64,000 nucleotides of DNA from Mycobacterium colombiense (GCF_001672755.1 NZ_LZKI01000034.1:96840-160839); one strand, 5' to 3'; positions 26,978-36,047 are shown, counted from the stretch's first letter. Numbers and translations are program-made. Notes: generated by a model not told the origin, from the letters alone.

Positions 26978-28333
26978 ATGGAACTGATAAAGCCCACCGA
27001 CGCGATCTTTCTCCTGGGAGAATCTCGCGAACATCCCATGCACGTCGGAGGCTTGCAGTTGTTCGAGCCGCCGTCGGGCGCCGGCCGCGGCTTCGTTCGT
27101 GACCTCTACAAAAGTCTGGCCGACCAGCCGGATTTCCAGCCCACGTTTCGCAAGCATCCCGCGAGCTTCGTCGGCGGAATCGCAAACCTGGGCTGGACTT
27201 ACGACGACGACGTCGACATCGACTATCACCTCCGGCGTTCGGCACTGCCGTCGCCCAAACGGGTCCGCGAATTGCTCGAGCTCACTTCGCGATGGCACAG
27301 CAGCCTGCTGGACCGCCACCGCCCCTTGTGGGAGACGCACATCATCGAAGGCCTGAAAGACGGCCGGTTCGCCATCTACACCAAGGTGCACCACGCGCTG
27401 ATCGACGGTGTCTCCGCGCAGAAGCTGATGCAGCGCTCGCTGTCCACCGACCCCGACGACCTCAAGATCCGTGCGCCGTGGACCCTGCGCAAACCCCAGC
27501 GCAGATCCGGCCCGTCCTCTCCCTTGAGCTCATTGGCCCGTACGGCGGGATCCCTTGCCGCACTGGCCCCCTCGACAATAGGGCTGGCGCGTGCGGCGCT
27601 GTTCGAGCAGCAACTGACCCTGCCCTTCGGGGCACCGAAGACCATGTTGAACGTCAAGATCGGGGGCGCCCGCCGCTGCGCGGCGCAGTCGTGGTCACTG
27701 GACCGCATCAAAAGCGTGAAGCAGGCCGCGGGGGTCACGGTGAACGACGTCGTCCTGGCTATGTGTTCGGGCGCGCTGCGCTATTACCTGCTCGAGCAGG
27801 AAGCGCTGCCGGACACGCCACTGATCGCGATGGTCCCGGTGAGCCTGCGTACCGAGGAGGAGGCCGACGCCGGTGGCAACCTGGTCGGGGCCATCCTGTG
27901 CAATCTCGCGACCGACGCCGACGATCCCGCGCAGCGTCTGCTGACCATCAGCGACTCGATGCGCGGCAACAAGAAGGTTTTCTCGCAGTTGCCGCGGATT
28001 CAGGCGCTGGCACTGTCGGCCGTCAACACGTCGGCATTGGCGCTGGCGGCGGTCCCAGGCTGGGTCGCGTCGACGTCCCCCCCGTTCAACATCATCATTT
28101 CGAACGTGCCGGGACCGACGCAGCCGATCTACTACGGGGGCGCCCGGCTCGACGGCAACTACCCGCTGTCCATCGCACTGGACGGCCAGGCACTGAACAT
28201 CACCTTGGCCAACAACGCGGGCAATCTGGACTTCGGTCTGGTGGGGTGCCGGCGCAGCGTGCCGCATCTGCAACGCCTGCTCGCACACCTGGAGTCCTCA
28301 CTCAAGGATCTGGAACGCGCTGTGGGAGAATAG
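26978..28333 (+). CDS. WS/DGAT wax ester synthase / diacylglycerol acyltransferase
   Basis: I start at ATG 26978 (MELIKPTDAIFLLGE), giving 451 residues, the usual length. The active-site motif HHALIDG is at 138-144 (consensus HHxxxDG). The C-terminal region has NIIISNVPGP, also conserved. The enzyme joins acyl-CoA to diacylglycerol or fatty alcohol, making storage triacylglycerol or wax ester at the membrane. Mycobacteria carry many such paralogues (Tgs). A NUDIX gene follows after six bases. Confidence 0.9.
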   Translation: MELIKPTDAIFLLGESREHPMHVGGLQLFEPPSGAGRGFVRDLYKSLADQPDFQPTFRKHPASFVGGIANLGWTYDDDVDIDYHLRRSALPSPKRVRELLELTSRWHSSLLDRHRPLWETHIIEGLKDGRFAIYTKVHHALIDGVSAQKLMQRSLSTDPDDLKIRAPWTLRKPQRRSGPSSPLSSLARTAGSLAALAPSTIGLARAALFEQQLTLPFGAPKTMLNVKIGGARRCAAQSWSLDRIKSVKQAAGVTVNDVVLAMCSGALRYYLLEQEALPDTPLIAMVPVSLRTEEEADAGGNLVGAILCNLATDADDPAQRLLTISDSMRGNKKVFSQLPRIQALALSAVNTSALALAAVPGWVASTSPPFNIIISNVPGPTQPIYYGGARLDGNYPLSIALDGQALNITLANNAGNLDFGLVGCRRSVPHLQRLLAHLESSLKDLERAVGE

Positions 28334-28339
28334 AACTCG

Positions 28340-28825
28340 ATGGCCAAACTCAGCGCGGGCGTGATGTTGTACCGGACCTGCGACGGCGTCGTCGAGGTAT
28401 TGATCGCGCACCCGGGTGGACCGTTCTGGGCCCGCAAAGACGACGGCGCGTGGTCCATCCCCAAAGGGGAGTACACCGACGGGGAGGATCCCTGGGCTGC
28501 CGCGCGGCGCGAGTTCGCCGAGGAGCTGGGGCTCGCGGTGCCGGCCGGCCCGCGAGTAGACCTGGGTCAGCTGAAGCAATCCGGCGGCAAGGTGGTGACG
28601 GCCTTCGCCGTGCACGGCGACCTCGACATCACCGACGCGCGCAGCAACACTTTCGAATTGGAATGGCCGAAAGGATCGGGCAAGCTGCGGGAGTTTCCCG
28701 AAGTTGATCGCGTGGGCTGGTTCGCGGTGGCGACCGCGCGCATCAAATTGCTGAAGGGACAGCTCGGCTTTCTCGATCGCCTGATCGCGGATCCGGGCCT
28801 GGCCGGACTATCCGAAGGGACGTGA
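28340..28825 (+). CDS. NUDIX hydrolase
   Basis: The 161-residue protein starts AKLSAGVMLYR and has a complete Nudix box from G50 onward (GEYTDGEDPWAAARREFAEE plus LGL), fitting GX5EX7REUXEEXGU. The WSIPKGEY context resembles the AP4A / RNA-cap and diphosphoinositol-type NUDIX subgroup. It hydrolyses a nucleoside diphosphate linked to another group; the substrate is unknown. It is tightly packed between the WS/DGAT and dehalogenase genes. Confidence 0.88.
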   Translation: MAKLSAGVMLYRTCDGVVEVLIAHPGGPFWARKDDGAWSIPKGEYTDGEDPWAAARREFAEELGLAVPAGPRVDLGQLKQSGGKVVTAFAVHGDLDITDARSNTFELEWPKGSGKLREFPEVDRVGWFAVATARIKLLKGQLGFLDRLIADPGLAGLSEGT

Positions 28826-28826
28826 C

Positions 28827-29732
28827 ATGCAGACGCTGCGAACACCCGACGACCGATTCGGCGGCATCCCCGACTTCCCTTACGCCCCAAGGTATGGCGA
28901 TGTGTCCGACGATGAAGGCGGCACACTGCGTGTCGCCTGGGTGGAGGACGGGCCGGAAGGCGCCGATCCGATTCTCATGCTGCACGGCGAACCGTCGTGG
29001 TCGTATCTGTACCGCAAGATGATTCCGATTTTGGCCGCCGCCGGTCATCGAGTGATCTGCCCCGACCTGGTCGGGTTCGGTCGTTCGGACAAGCCCACCC
29101 GCCGCGAAGACCACAGCTACGCGCGGCACGTCGAGTGGATGCGCGCGGTCGCCTTCGATGTGCTCGACCTCCGCAACGTCACCCTGGTCGGCCAGGACTG
29201 GGGCGGCCTGATCGGATTGCGGCTCGCCGCAGAGCATCCCGAGCGGTTCGCGCGGGTGGTCGTCGCCAACACCGGGCTGCCGAACGGCGAGCAGCCCATG
29301 GCCGACGTCTGGTGGCGCTTCCGCGAAGCCATCACGTCGGCGCCGACCCTGAACATCGGCGCGTTCGTGCAGGGTGGTTGTCGCCACCAGATGAGCGAGC
29401 AGGAGCGCGCGGGCTACGACGCGCCGTTCCCCACCGATGAGTACTGCGCCGGGCCGCGCGCCATGCCCGGCCTGGTGCCCACGTCGCCGGACGATCCCGC
29501 CGCGGCGGCCAACAAGACCGCCTGGACCAGGCTTTCGGTGAGCCCGACACCCATGCTGGTCGCCTTCAGTGACAGCGACCCGATCACCGGGCCGATGGCC
29601 GCCATCTTCGAGCGGGAGATGCGCGGCGCGCAGGGGATCGACCACCCGGTGATCCGCGGCGCCGGCCATTTCTTGCAGGAGGACGCCGGCGCGGAACTGG
29701 CCGGCCACATCGTGGAGTTCCTGCGCCGCTGA
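28827..29732 (+). CDS. Haloalkane dehalogenase (alpha/beta hydrolase)
   Basis: The 301-residue protein has HGEPSWSYLYRKM (oxyanion region) near 53-65 and the nucleophile elbow GQDWGG with D124 and halide-binding W125. FGRSDKP follows at about 84-90, and a catalytic histidine lies in GAGHFLQED near the C-terminus. This matches haloalkane dehalogenases such as mycobacterial DmbA/DhmA, which release halide from alkyl halides via an aspartyl ester. The start is one base after the NUDIX stop. Confidence 0.85.
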   Translation: MQTLRTPDDRFGGIPDFPYAPRYGDVSDDEGGTLRVAWVEDGPEGADPILMLHGEPSWSYLYRKMIPILAAAGHRVICPDLVGFGRSDKPTRREDHSYARHVEWMRAVAFDVLDLRNVTLVGQDWGGLIGLRLAAEHPERFARVVVANTGLPNGEQPMADVWWRFREAITSAPTLNIGAFVQGGCRHQMSEQERAGYDAPFPTDEYCAGPRAMPGLVPTSPDDPAAAANKTAWTRLSVSPTPMLVAFSDSDPITGPMAAIFEREMRGAQGIDHPVIRGAGHFLQEDAGAELAGHIVEFLRR

Positions 29733-29767
29733 ATCGGGCGCGGCCGGGCGGCGGGCACAATGTCAGC

Positions 29768-31027
29768 ATGACGACAGCGCCGGCCGAGTCCACAAAGCCC
29801 GACGAGCTGTTGGTGCGGCTGTTGGACCCGGGGGTCCGGGCCGACCCCTACCCGCTGTTCGCGCAATTTCGCGAACGCGGATCGTTCGCCTTGCCGGAGG
29901 GCAACCTCGCGGTGTTCTCGACCTACCGCGACTGCGACGAAGCGCTGCGCCACCCGTCGTCGAGCAATGACCGGCTCAAGTCGACGGCCGCCCGCGCGCA
30001 GATCGAGGCGCAGACCCAGCAGCTCATCGAGGCCGGTGCCGAGGCGCCGCCGCAAACCCCGCCGGGATTCCTGTTCCAGGACCCGCCGGACCACACCCGG
30101 CTGCGCAAGCTGGTCAGCAAGGCGTTCGCGCCGAAGGTGGTGAACGCGCTGCAACCCGACATCACCGCGCTGATCGACGGGTTGCTCGACCGGATCGCCG
30201 AACGGGGACGGTTCGAAGTCGTCGAGGACCTCGCCTATCCACTGCCGGTGGCGGTCATCTGCCGGTTGCTCGGCGTACCGATCGAGGACGAGCCGCAATT
30301 CAGCCGGGTATCCGCACTGCTGGCGCAATCCCTGGACCCCTTCGTCGCCTTCACCGGAACGCCGTCGGACAACCTGAAAGAGCGGATGGACGCCGGAATG
30401 TGGTTGCGCGCCTACCTGCATGGCCTGATCGACCGGCGACGCTCGCGGCCCGGTGACGATCTGATGTCCGGGTTGATCGCCGTGGAAGAGTCGGGCGACC
30501 AGCTGACCGCGGAGGAGATCGTCTCCACCTGCGTCCTGTTGTTGGTCGCCGGTCACGAGACCACGGTGAACCTGATCGGCAACGCGGTCCTGGCGATGCT
30601 GCGCCAACCGTCGCAATGGACCGCGCTCGGCGCCGACGCCAACCGTGCCGCGGCGGTCATCGAGGAGACGTTGCGCTACGACCCGCCGGTGCAGATGATC
30701 GCCCGAACTGCGGGCGACGACATGACAATTGGGAGCATCGACGTGCCCGCGGGCGACATCATGATGCTGCTGACCGCCGCCGCCCAGCGCGATCCCGCCG
30801 AATACGACCGCCCCGACGCCTTCAACCCCGACCGGAAAGCGTTGCGGCATTTAGGATTCGGTCGCGGTGCGCATTACTGCCTGGGCGCCCCGCTGGCCCG
30901 GCTGGAAGCCGGTGTGGCCCTGTCGGCGGTGACGGCGCGTTTCCCGAACGCCCGGCTGGACGGCGAGCCCCAGTACAAGACCAACGTCACACTGCGCGGG
31001 CTGTCGCAGCTCATGGTCGCGGTCTAG
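29768..31027 (+). CDS. Cytochrome P450
   Basis: The 419-residue protein has FQDPPDHTRLRKLVSKAF near 97-114, the oxygen-binding I-helix VAGHETT near 260, the EETLRYDPPVQ ExxR region, and the heme loop GFGRGAHYCLGAPLARLE with the thiolate cysteine. It resembles soluble bacterial P450s needing ferredoxin and ferredoxin reductase; none is encoded next to it. The substrate is unknown. Its TAG stop overlaps the convergent gene's stop in a shared CTAG. Confidence 0.92.
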   Translation: MTTAPAESTKPDELLVRLLDPGVRADPYPLFAQFRERGSFALPEGNLAVFSTYRDCDEALRHPSSSNDRLKSTAARAQIEAQTQQLIEAGAEAPPQTPPGFLFQDPPDHTRLRKLVSKAFAPKVVNALQPDITALIDGLLDRIAERGRFEVVEDLAYPLPVAVICRLLGVPIEDEPQFSRVSALLAQSLDPFVAFTGTPSDNLKERMDAGMWLRAYLHGLIDRRRSRPGDDLMSGLIAVEESGDQLTAEEIVSTCVLLLVAGHETTVNLIGNAVLAMLRQPSQWTALGADANRAAAVIEETLRYDPPVQMIARTAGDDMTIGSIDVPAGDIMMLLTAAAQRDPAEYDRPDAFNPDRKALRHLGFGRGAHYCLGAPLARLEAGVALSAVTARFPNARLDGEPQYKTNVTLRGLSQLMVAV

Positions 31028-31392
31028 TCTCGTTCCCAGGGCGGGCTCTCGTCCATCTTTTTGTAGTACTTCGCCAGGTGGCTCTTGATCCGATCGACAT
31101 CGGACGCGGGCACGTCGATACCGCCGCGCGCGCCGTCCATGATCGCCCCGGCCGCCATCACTCCGCGTGGTACGGCTTTGAGGTCGCCGTCGATCACGTC
31201 GGCGATCAGCAGCTTGTAAGCCGTGAAGTTGTCCTTCTTGTCGCCGTCGTACCAGACGTGCGCGTCGCGGTATTTCCGGTTCGGCCCGTCCTGCGCGTCG
31301 GCCCACTGCCGCACCCGCTTTTCGGCCGCGTCGCCGTCCCATTTGCGGTCGCGATCGGCCAACGGCAGATCCTGAAAGGGTGTGACTGACAT
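31024..31392 (-). CDS. Conserved hypothetical protein resembling a phage-protease C-terminal segment
   Basis: ATG 31392 (MSVTPFQDLPLADRDRKWDG) gives 122 residues; the longer frame to 31497 would run over the secreted-protein gene start. The C-terminal part, IDVPASDVDRIKSHLAKYY followed by KKMDESPPW, resembles the tail seen in HK97-type prohead proteases and related bacterial proteins. No protease active site is visible. It is most likely a chromosomal single-domain relative. Function is unknown; the resemblance is from memory and unchecked. Confidence 0.6.
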   Translation of the reverse strand: MSVTPFQDLPLADRDRKWDGDAAEKRVRQWADAQDGPNRKYRDAHVWYDGDKKDNFTAYKLLIADVIDGDLKAVPRGVMAAGAIMDGARGGIDVPASDVDRIKSHLAKYYKKMDESPPWERD

Positions 31393-31485
31393 GCTGGCCG
31401 CGTGCCCGCTCCGGACGCGATTAAACGCCGCTAAACCATGGGTTCGCCGTTGCAGAGGCGGTAGCGTCGTTGACGGGAGGCAACC

Positions 31486-31776
31486 ATGAAGCGCCACATC
31501 GTTTCAGGATTAGCCGGCCTACTGATGGCCGCGGGGCTGGTCGCCGCAGCGCCGCCGGCCGGCGCCGGGTGTCAGTACGGGGGACCGGTTCTGAGCAAGT
31601 GCGACGGACCCGTCCAGCCCGACGGCACCTGGCAACGTTGCGTCGCAGTCACCCGCCTGGTTCCCAATGGCGCCAGTTCCTACCTCGTGCCCGACAACCA
31701 CTGCGGTCTGATGGGCCCCGGCCAGCAGCCCTCGGATTTCACCTTCGCCGACCCACCGACGCACATCGACGGCTGA
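31486..31776 (+). CDS. Small secreted protein with two predicted disulfides
   Basis: The 96-residue protein, preceded by GGGAGG, has a Sec signal: KRH then a hydrophobic core and cleavage near AGA at 27-29. The mature part has four cysteines (GCQYGG, SKCDGP, QRCVAV, NHCGLM), suiting two disulfides, and the CDGP stretch common in a family of small mycobacterial secreted proteins of unknown role. It likely acts in the periplasm or outside the cell. No partner gene is evident. Confidence 0.75.
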   Translation: MKRHIVSGLAGLLMAAGLVAAAPPAGAGCQYGGPVLSKCDGPVQPDGTWQRCVAVTRLVPNGASSYLVPDNHCGLMGPGQQPSDFTFADPPTHIDG

Positions 31777-31870
31777 GCGGCCGCCGCGTCAGCCAGAGTC
31801 GAGGCCGGTCACTTGCCAGCGCTGTATTGGGTGGCCGAGATTTGTCGTACCCGATTGCGATGATGAGGTT

Positions 31871-33133
31871 ATGTCCTTGACCCCATCGCCTCCGGTGGCG
31901 GTGAGCCCCGCCGAGCGGCTGGAGGTGCTGTTCGAGGAGCTGGCGGAGTTGGCCGGTCAGCGCAACGCGATTGATGGGCGCATTGTGGAGATCGTCGCCG
32001 AGATCGATCGCGACGAGCTCTGCGGCGCCACGGGCGCACAGTCGGTCCCGGCGTTGGTGGCCTGGAAGATGGGCTCGTCATCGACAAACGCCCACACGAT
32101 CACCACCGTCGCGCGCCGACGCGAGGCGTTTCCTCGTTGCGTCCAGGGCATGCGGGAGGGCCGATTGTCGCTGGATCAGGTCGGCGTCATCGCGGCGCGT
32201 GCCGGTGAGGGATCTGATGAGCATTACGCGCAGCTGGCCGGGATCGCGACGGTTAACCAGCTGCGTACGGCGGTCAAGCTGGAACCGCGACCCGAACCCG
32301 ATTCTCGGCCTGAACCGCAGCGCTCGATCACCGTGACCTCCGGCCAGGGGTTCACCTGTTGGCGGATCAAACTTCCACACCTGGACGCGGCGAAGTTCGA
32401 CGCGGCGCTGGCGTCTCATCGTGACGCGCTGCTCGCCGAGTGGAAACACGATCGCGGCGGCGAGGGCGAGGGCGAGGGCGAGGGCGCCAGCGATCAGGCG
32501 CCACCGTTGCCGAGCACTGGCGAAGCGTTTATGCGCCTGGTCGAGGCCGGATGGGATGCCGAGGCGGCCCGCCGGCCACACGGGCATCGGACCACTGTGG
32601 TGGTGCACGTTGACGCTCAGCGGCCCGTCGCGGCACTGCATCTGGGTCCGCTGCTCAGCGACGCCGAACGCCGATACCTGACCTGTGATGCCACGGGTGA
32701 AGTGTGGTTCGAATGCGACGGCGATGTCATCGGTGCGGGCCGTACGACACGGGTGATCAACCGGCGGTTGCGCCGTGCGCTCGAGCACCGCCATCCTGCA
32801 TGCGTGGTTCCGGGCTGTGGCGCCACCCGCGGTCTACACGCCCACCACATCCGGCATTGGGAGGACGGCGGCCAGACCGAATTGGACAACCTGGTGTTGG
32901 TATGTCCTTATCACCATCGGTTGCATCACCGGGGCGTCATCACCATCGCCGGACCCGCCGACGATCCTGGCGTCACCGACAGCTCCGGGCGATCACTGCA
33001 TTCGGGATCCCTCGCGCGTCCGCCAAACCTTGCCCCGCCCGCCGTCCCGCCGTGTCACGGCCCCACCCGCGAGCGCGCCGACTGGTGGTGGTACGAACCC
33101 TTCCAGCCGCAACCACCACCGACAACCAACTAG
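31871..33133 (+). CDS. 13E12-repeat-type (DUF222) HNH endonuclease-like protein
   Basis: The 420-residue protein has a DUF222 region at about 14-300 and a C-terminal HNH domain: CVVPGCGATRGLHAHHIRHW, then NLVLVCPYHHRLHH, with paired cysteines for zinc and the catalytic H-N-H. These 13E12/REP-family genes occur in several diverged copies in mycobacteria and are thought to be mobile or intein-like homing relatives; actual nuclease activity is rarely shown. A GAGGGC hexamer run encodes Gly-Glu repeats at about 196-204. Confidence 0.88.
   Translation: MSLTPSPPVAVSPAERLEVLFEELAELAGQRNAIDGRIVEIVAEIDRDELCGATGAQSVPALVAWKMGSSSTNAHTITTVARRREAFPRCVQGMREGRLSLDQVGVIAARAGEGSDEHYAQLAGIATVNQLRTAVKLEPRPEPDSRPEPQRSITVTSGQGFTCWRIKLPHLDAAKFDAALASHRDALLAEWKHDRGGEGEGEGEGASDQAPPLPSTGEAFMRLVEAGWDAEAARRPHGHRTTVVVHVDAQRPVAALHLGPLLSDAERRYLTCDATGEVWFECDGDVIGAGRTTRVINRRLRRALEHRHPACVVPGCGATRGLHAHHIRHWEDGGQTELDNLVLVCPYHHRLHHRGVITIAGPADDPGVTDSSGRSLHSGSLARPPNLAPPAVPPCHGPTRERADWWWYEPFQPQPPPTTN
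32458..32486 (+). repeat. In-frame hexanucleotide repeat in the HNH gene
   Basis: About four consecutive GGCGAG units encode a Gly-Glu run in the linker between the DUF222 half and the HNH half. Hexamer length keeps the frame, so copy-number changes would alter only linker length. Confidence 0.7.
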
Positions 33134-33274
33134 GTAGCTCACCAGCACCGGATCAAAGCTCAAACGGGTTGGGATATCACAACATTCGTTCGCGATACGC
33201 GCGACAACGGCATCGTGACAGTCGAAGCCGGCATCCCGGCTCAGACGCCGCCCGGCCGGGAATGGACCGCCGTC

Positions 33275-34345
33275 CTAGGCCGAACCGAGTCCCGGCACGA
33301 TCTCGCCGAGGCTGAACGTCACCGGTTGTTCGAGTTGTTCGTAGGTGCACGAGCGCGGTTCGCGATCCGGACGCCACCGATTGAACTGCGCGGTATGACG
33401 AAATCGCCGGCCTTCCATGTGGTCGTAGCGGACCTCGACCACCCGCTCGGGCCGCAGCGGCACGAACGACAGATCCTTACCGGCGTTCCAGCGCGAGAAC
33501 TCATTCTTACGAGGGGTCCGCTCACCGGCCTCGTGCGCGGCCCAATTCCACGGATGATCTTCGAAATCAGTGACGAGCGGCTGTAGTTCGTCGAACAGCC
33601 GCCGCCGCTCGGCCATCGGAAACGCGCCGATCACGCCGACCGAAGCGAGCTGGCCGTCATCCTGATACAGACCCAACAACAGCGAACCAATCGCGCCGGC
33701 ACCGGATTTGTGCACCCGATACCCGGCGACCACACAGTCGGCGGTCCGCTCGTGCTTGATCTTGAACATGATCCGCTTGTCCGGTTGGTAGGTGATGTCC
33801 AGCGGCTTGGCAACCACGCCGTCGAGGCCGGCACCCTCGAATTCGTCGAACCAGCGCTGCGCGGTGCCCAGATCGGTGGTCGCCGGCGTGACGTGGATCG
33901 ACGGTCCCGAGCCCGCCAGGGCATCGACCAGGGCGGCCCGCCGCTCGCTGAAGGGCCGTCGGGTGTAGTCGTCGTCGCCGAGGGCGAGCAGGTCGAACGC
34001 GATGAAGGACGCCGGCGTGGCCTCGGCCAGCATCCGCACCCGCGAGTCGGCCGGGTGAATGCGTTGTTGCAGCGCCTCGAAATCCAGCCCGTGGTCGGTG
34101 GCGATGACGATCTCGCCGTCGATCACGCAGCGCTCCGGCAGCTCGGCTCTGACCGCGGCGACCAACTCGGGGAAATAGCGCGTCATCGGCCGTTCGTTGC
34201 GGCTGCCCAACTCAACCTGGTCGTGGTCGCGGAAACAGATCGACCTGAAGCCGTCCCACTTGGGCTCGTAAGACGCGTCAGGGGGAATCGAGCGCACCGA
34301 CTTCGCCAGCATGGGCGACACCGGCGGCATGACAGGGAGGTCCAT
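33275..34345 (-). CDS. ligC: ATP-dependent DNA ligase C
   Basis: The 356-residue protein from ATG 34345 has the nucleotidyltransferase motif YEPKWDGFR with the adenylated lysine K29, RNERPMTRYFPEL (motif Ia region), IDGEIV (motif III), GLDGVVAKP (motif IV) and MFKIKHER (motif V), followed by an OB domain. It seals nicks using ATP in mycobacterial alternative end-joining or base-excision repair. The match is to Rv3731 (LigC). Only 26 bp separate it from the divergent primase-polymerase gene. Confidence 0.92.
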   Translation of the reverse strand: MDLPVMPPVSPMLAKSVRSIPPDASYEPKWDGFRSICFRDHDQVELGSRNERPMTRYFPELVAAVRAELPERCVIDGEIVIATDHGLDFEALQQRIHPADSRVRMLAEATPASFIAFDLLALGDDDYTRRPFSERRAALVDALAGSGPSIHVTPATTDLGTAQRWFDEFEGAGLDGVVAKPLDITYQPDKRIMFKIKHERTADCVVAGYRVHKSGAGAIGSLLLGLYQDDGQLASVGVIGAFPMAERRRLFDELQPLVTDFEDHPWNWAAHEAGERTPRKNEFSRWNAGKDLSFVPLRPERVVEVRYDHMEGRRFRHTAQFNRWRPDREPRSCTYEQLEQPVTFSLGEIVPGLGSA

Positions 34346-34371
34346 AGCCTGATTGTGCTGGAATCGAAGGT

Positions 34372-35403
34372 ATGGCTGCTGCAGAAGAGCTCGACGTCGA
34401 CGGCGTTGCGGTGCGCCTGACCAATCCGGACAAGGTGTATTTCCCGAAACTGGGGTCGAACGGGTCCAAGCGACACCTGGTGGACTACTACCGCGCCGTC
34501 GCAGGGGGGCCGATGCTCGACACCCTGCGCGACCGCCCCACCCACCTGCAGCGCTTCCCGGACGGCATCGACGGCGAGGAGATCTATCAGAAGCGGATCC
34601 CGCAGCACCATCCCGACTACCTGCAGACGTGCCAGGTGACGTTCCCGTCCGGGCGGACGGCCGACGCGTTGAAGGTGACTCATCCGGCGGCGATCGTGTG
34701 GGCGGCACAGATGGGCACCGTCACCCTGCACCCGTGGCAGGTGCGTTGCCCGGATACCGACCATCCCGACGAATTGCGCATCGATCTGGACCCGCAGCCC
34801 GGTGTCGGGTTCGAGCAGGCGCGCACGGTCGCGGTCGAGGTGTTGCGCCCGCTGCTCGACGAGCTCGGGCTGGTCGGATATCCGAAGACATCGGGTGGTC
34901 GCGGGATCCACGTCTTTCTGCGGATTGCCGGCGACTGGGATTTCATCGAGGTGCGCCGCGCCGGCATCGCCCTGGCCCGCGAGGTCGAGCGCCGGGCGCC
35001 CGACCTGGTCACCACGTCCTGGTGGAAGGAAGAGCGCGGCGAACGCATTTTCATCGACTTCAACCAGAACGCCCGGGACCGCACTATGGCGTCGGCGTAT
35101 TCGGTGCGGCGCACCCCGATCGCGACGGTCTCGATGCCACTGACGTGGGAGGAGCTGGCCGACGCCCAGCCGGACGACTACACCATGGCAACGGTGCCCG
35201 ATCTGGTCCGCGACCGAGAGGACCCCTGGGCCGCAATGGATGATGCGGTCCAATCGATCGCTTCCCTACTGGAAATGGCCGAGGCCGACGAAGAGCGCGG
35301 GCTCGGGGATATGCCGTATCCGCCGAACTATCCGAAAATGCCCGGTGAGCCCAAACGCGTTCAGCCCAGCCGGGATCGAGATCTCAAAAGCGACAAGGCC
35401 TAG
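34372..35403 (+). CDS. LigD-like primase-polymerase (PrimPolC / PolD1 type)
   Basis: The 343-residue archaeo-eukaryotic primase-like protein has catalytic aspartates in IDLDPQPG (D138, D140), the SGGRGIHVFL nucleotide-binding motif with H180, and an N-terminal TNPDKVYFPKLG. It matches stand-alone polymerase proteins such as Rv3730c, which fill short gaps and prefer ribonucleotides. Divergent pairing with ligC is conserved in mycobacteria and indicates joint work in gap filling and ligation. The C-terminal 40 residues are charged and probably disordered. Confidence 0.9.
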   Translation: MAAAEELDVDGVAVRLTNPDKVYFPKLGSNGSKRHLVDYYRAVAGGPMLDTLRDRPTHLQRFPDGIDGEEIYQKRIPQHHPDYLQTCQVTFPSGRTADALKVTHPAAIVWAAQMGTVTLHPWQVRCPDTDHPDELRIDLDPQPGVGFEQARTVAVEVLRPLLDELGLVGYPKTSGGRGIHVFLRIAGDWDFIEVRRAGIALAREVERRAPDLVTTSWWKEERGERIFIDFNQNARDRTMASAYSVRRTPIATVSMPLTWEELADAQPDDYTMATVPDLVRDREDPWAAMDDAVQSIASLLEMAEADEERGLGDMPYPPNYPKMPGEPKRVQPSRDRDLKSDKA

Positions 35404-35558
35404 CCGGAATTAATCGATCGGGGGGTTCGGAATCGCGGCCGGCGATTGGCCCGCGTTTACCCCTCTCGCGGAGACGAGCCCACATGAGGACCTCAACGTA
35501 GCACCCGCGAGGCCTGCGCGGGAGGTGATTCTCTTGCGCCGCAGTGGCTTAAGCCGAT

Positions 35559-35573
35559 TTGTCACAGTGACAA
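35559..35573. promoter_or_regulatory. Perfect inverted repeat TTGTCAC-A-GTGACAA
   Basis: Seven-base arms around a single A form an operator-like palindrome. No gene start lies directly next to it; the nearest are the primase-polymerase end (35403) and the small lipoprotein gene (36170). It may be left over from a lost gene or control an unrecognised transcript. Confidence 0.35.
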
Positions 35574-35747
35574 TCGAGATCATCGGGCGGGACGAACCGC
35601 AGCGGCGCCGGCCTCGCCGGGGAAATGCCGAGTCGGCGTCAGCTCTAGAATTGCCAACGGATTCAATCCGCTTTTCGGCATTGGCGCGCTGAGGCAAATT
35701 GGCTTGCCGCCGACCCGTCCAAAGGTCAGCAATCAATTGGCGTAGAG

Positions 35748-35775
35748 CGTGCGCACGGCCCGAAACGTGCGCACG
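35748..35775. promoter_or_regulatory. Tandem palindrome CGTGCGCACG x2
   Basis: Identical 10-bp palindromes occupy 35748-35757 and 35766-35775, 18 bp centre to centre. Repeated identical palindromes at a fixed spacing suggest cooperative protein binding. No certain target gene is adjacent. Confidence 0.35.
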
Positions 35776-36027
35776 CCCCCGCTGTGTTCGAGTGCCGACG
35801 TTGTATCCAGAGTTTGACCGGAAACGCGGCCGGTGATCGGCAAAAGCCTTGCAATCCAGCTGTTTTCAGAGCACAACGCTGTGGCCGATGCGGTCACGGC
35901 AGCATTTGCTACACCGACACGTCGCGGCGCGCAGCCGTGCGAGGACTGGCACCCAATGTCATTCAGGGGGCACTCAATAGGCCCGAATATGGGCCGTACT
36001 GAGTAATGGGTGCGAGTAACTGAGACC

Positions 36028-36045
36028 CTGCCGGTTAGCCGGCAG
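36028..36045 (-). terminator. Hairpin behind the small lipoprotein gene
   Basis: CTGCCGG-TTAG-CCGGCAG is a perfect 7-bp stem with a 4-base loop, starting two bases after the minus-strand stop at 36048. There is no U-tract, which is common for mycobacterial terminators. Its position strengthens the call of the tiny gene. Confidence 0.55.
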
Positions 36046-36047
36046 AC

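Noticed and set aside
27292..28707. 471-codon frame overlapping the WS/DGAT and NUDIX genes
   Set aside because: Arg/Gly/Pro-rich shadow translation; the overlapping frames carry HHxxxDG and Nudix motifs.
33134..33274. Possible terminator between the convergent HNH and ligC genes
   Set aside because: Only short imperfect stems such as GCCGG-CATC-CCGGC; too weak to call.
35410..35736. 108-codon minus-strand open frame in the gene-poor gap
   Set aside because: Arg-rich, low-complexity composition, no ribosome site and no coding-like codon bias; it covers a palindrome instead.
35784..36002. 72-codon plus-strand open frame with several cysteines (GTG start)
   Set aside because: Tempting because of the C-x2-C pairs and the tandem palindrome just upstream, but no ribosome site, no recognisable domain and irregular codon use. 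Left unannotated.
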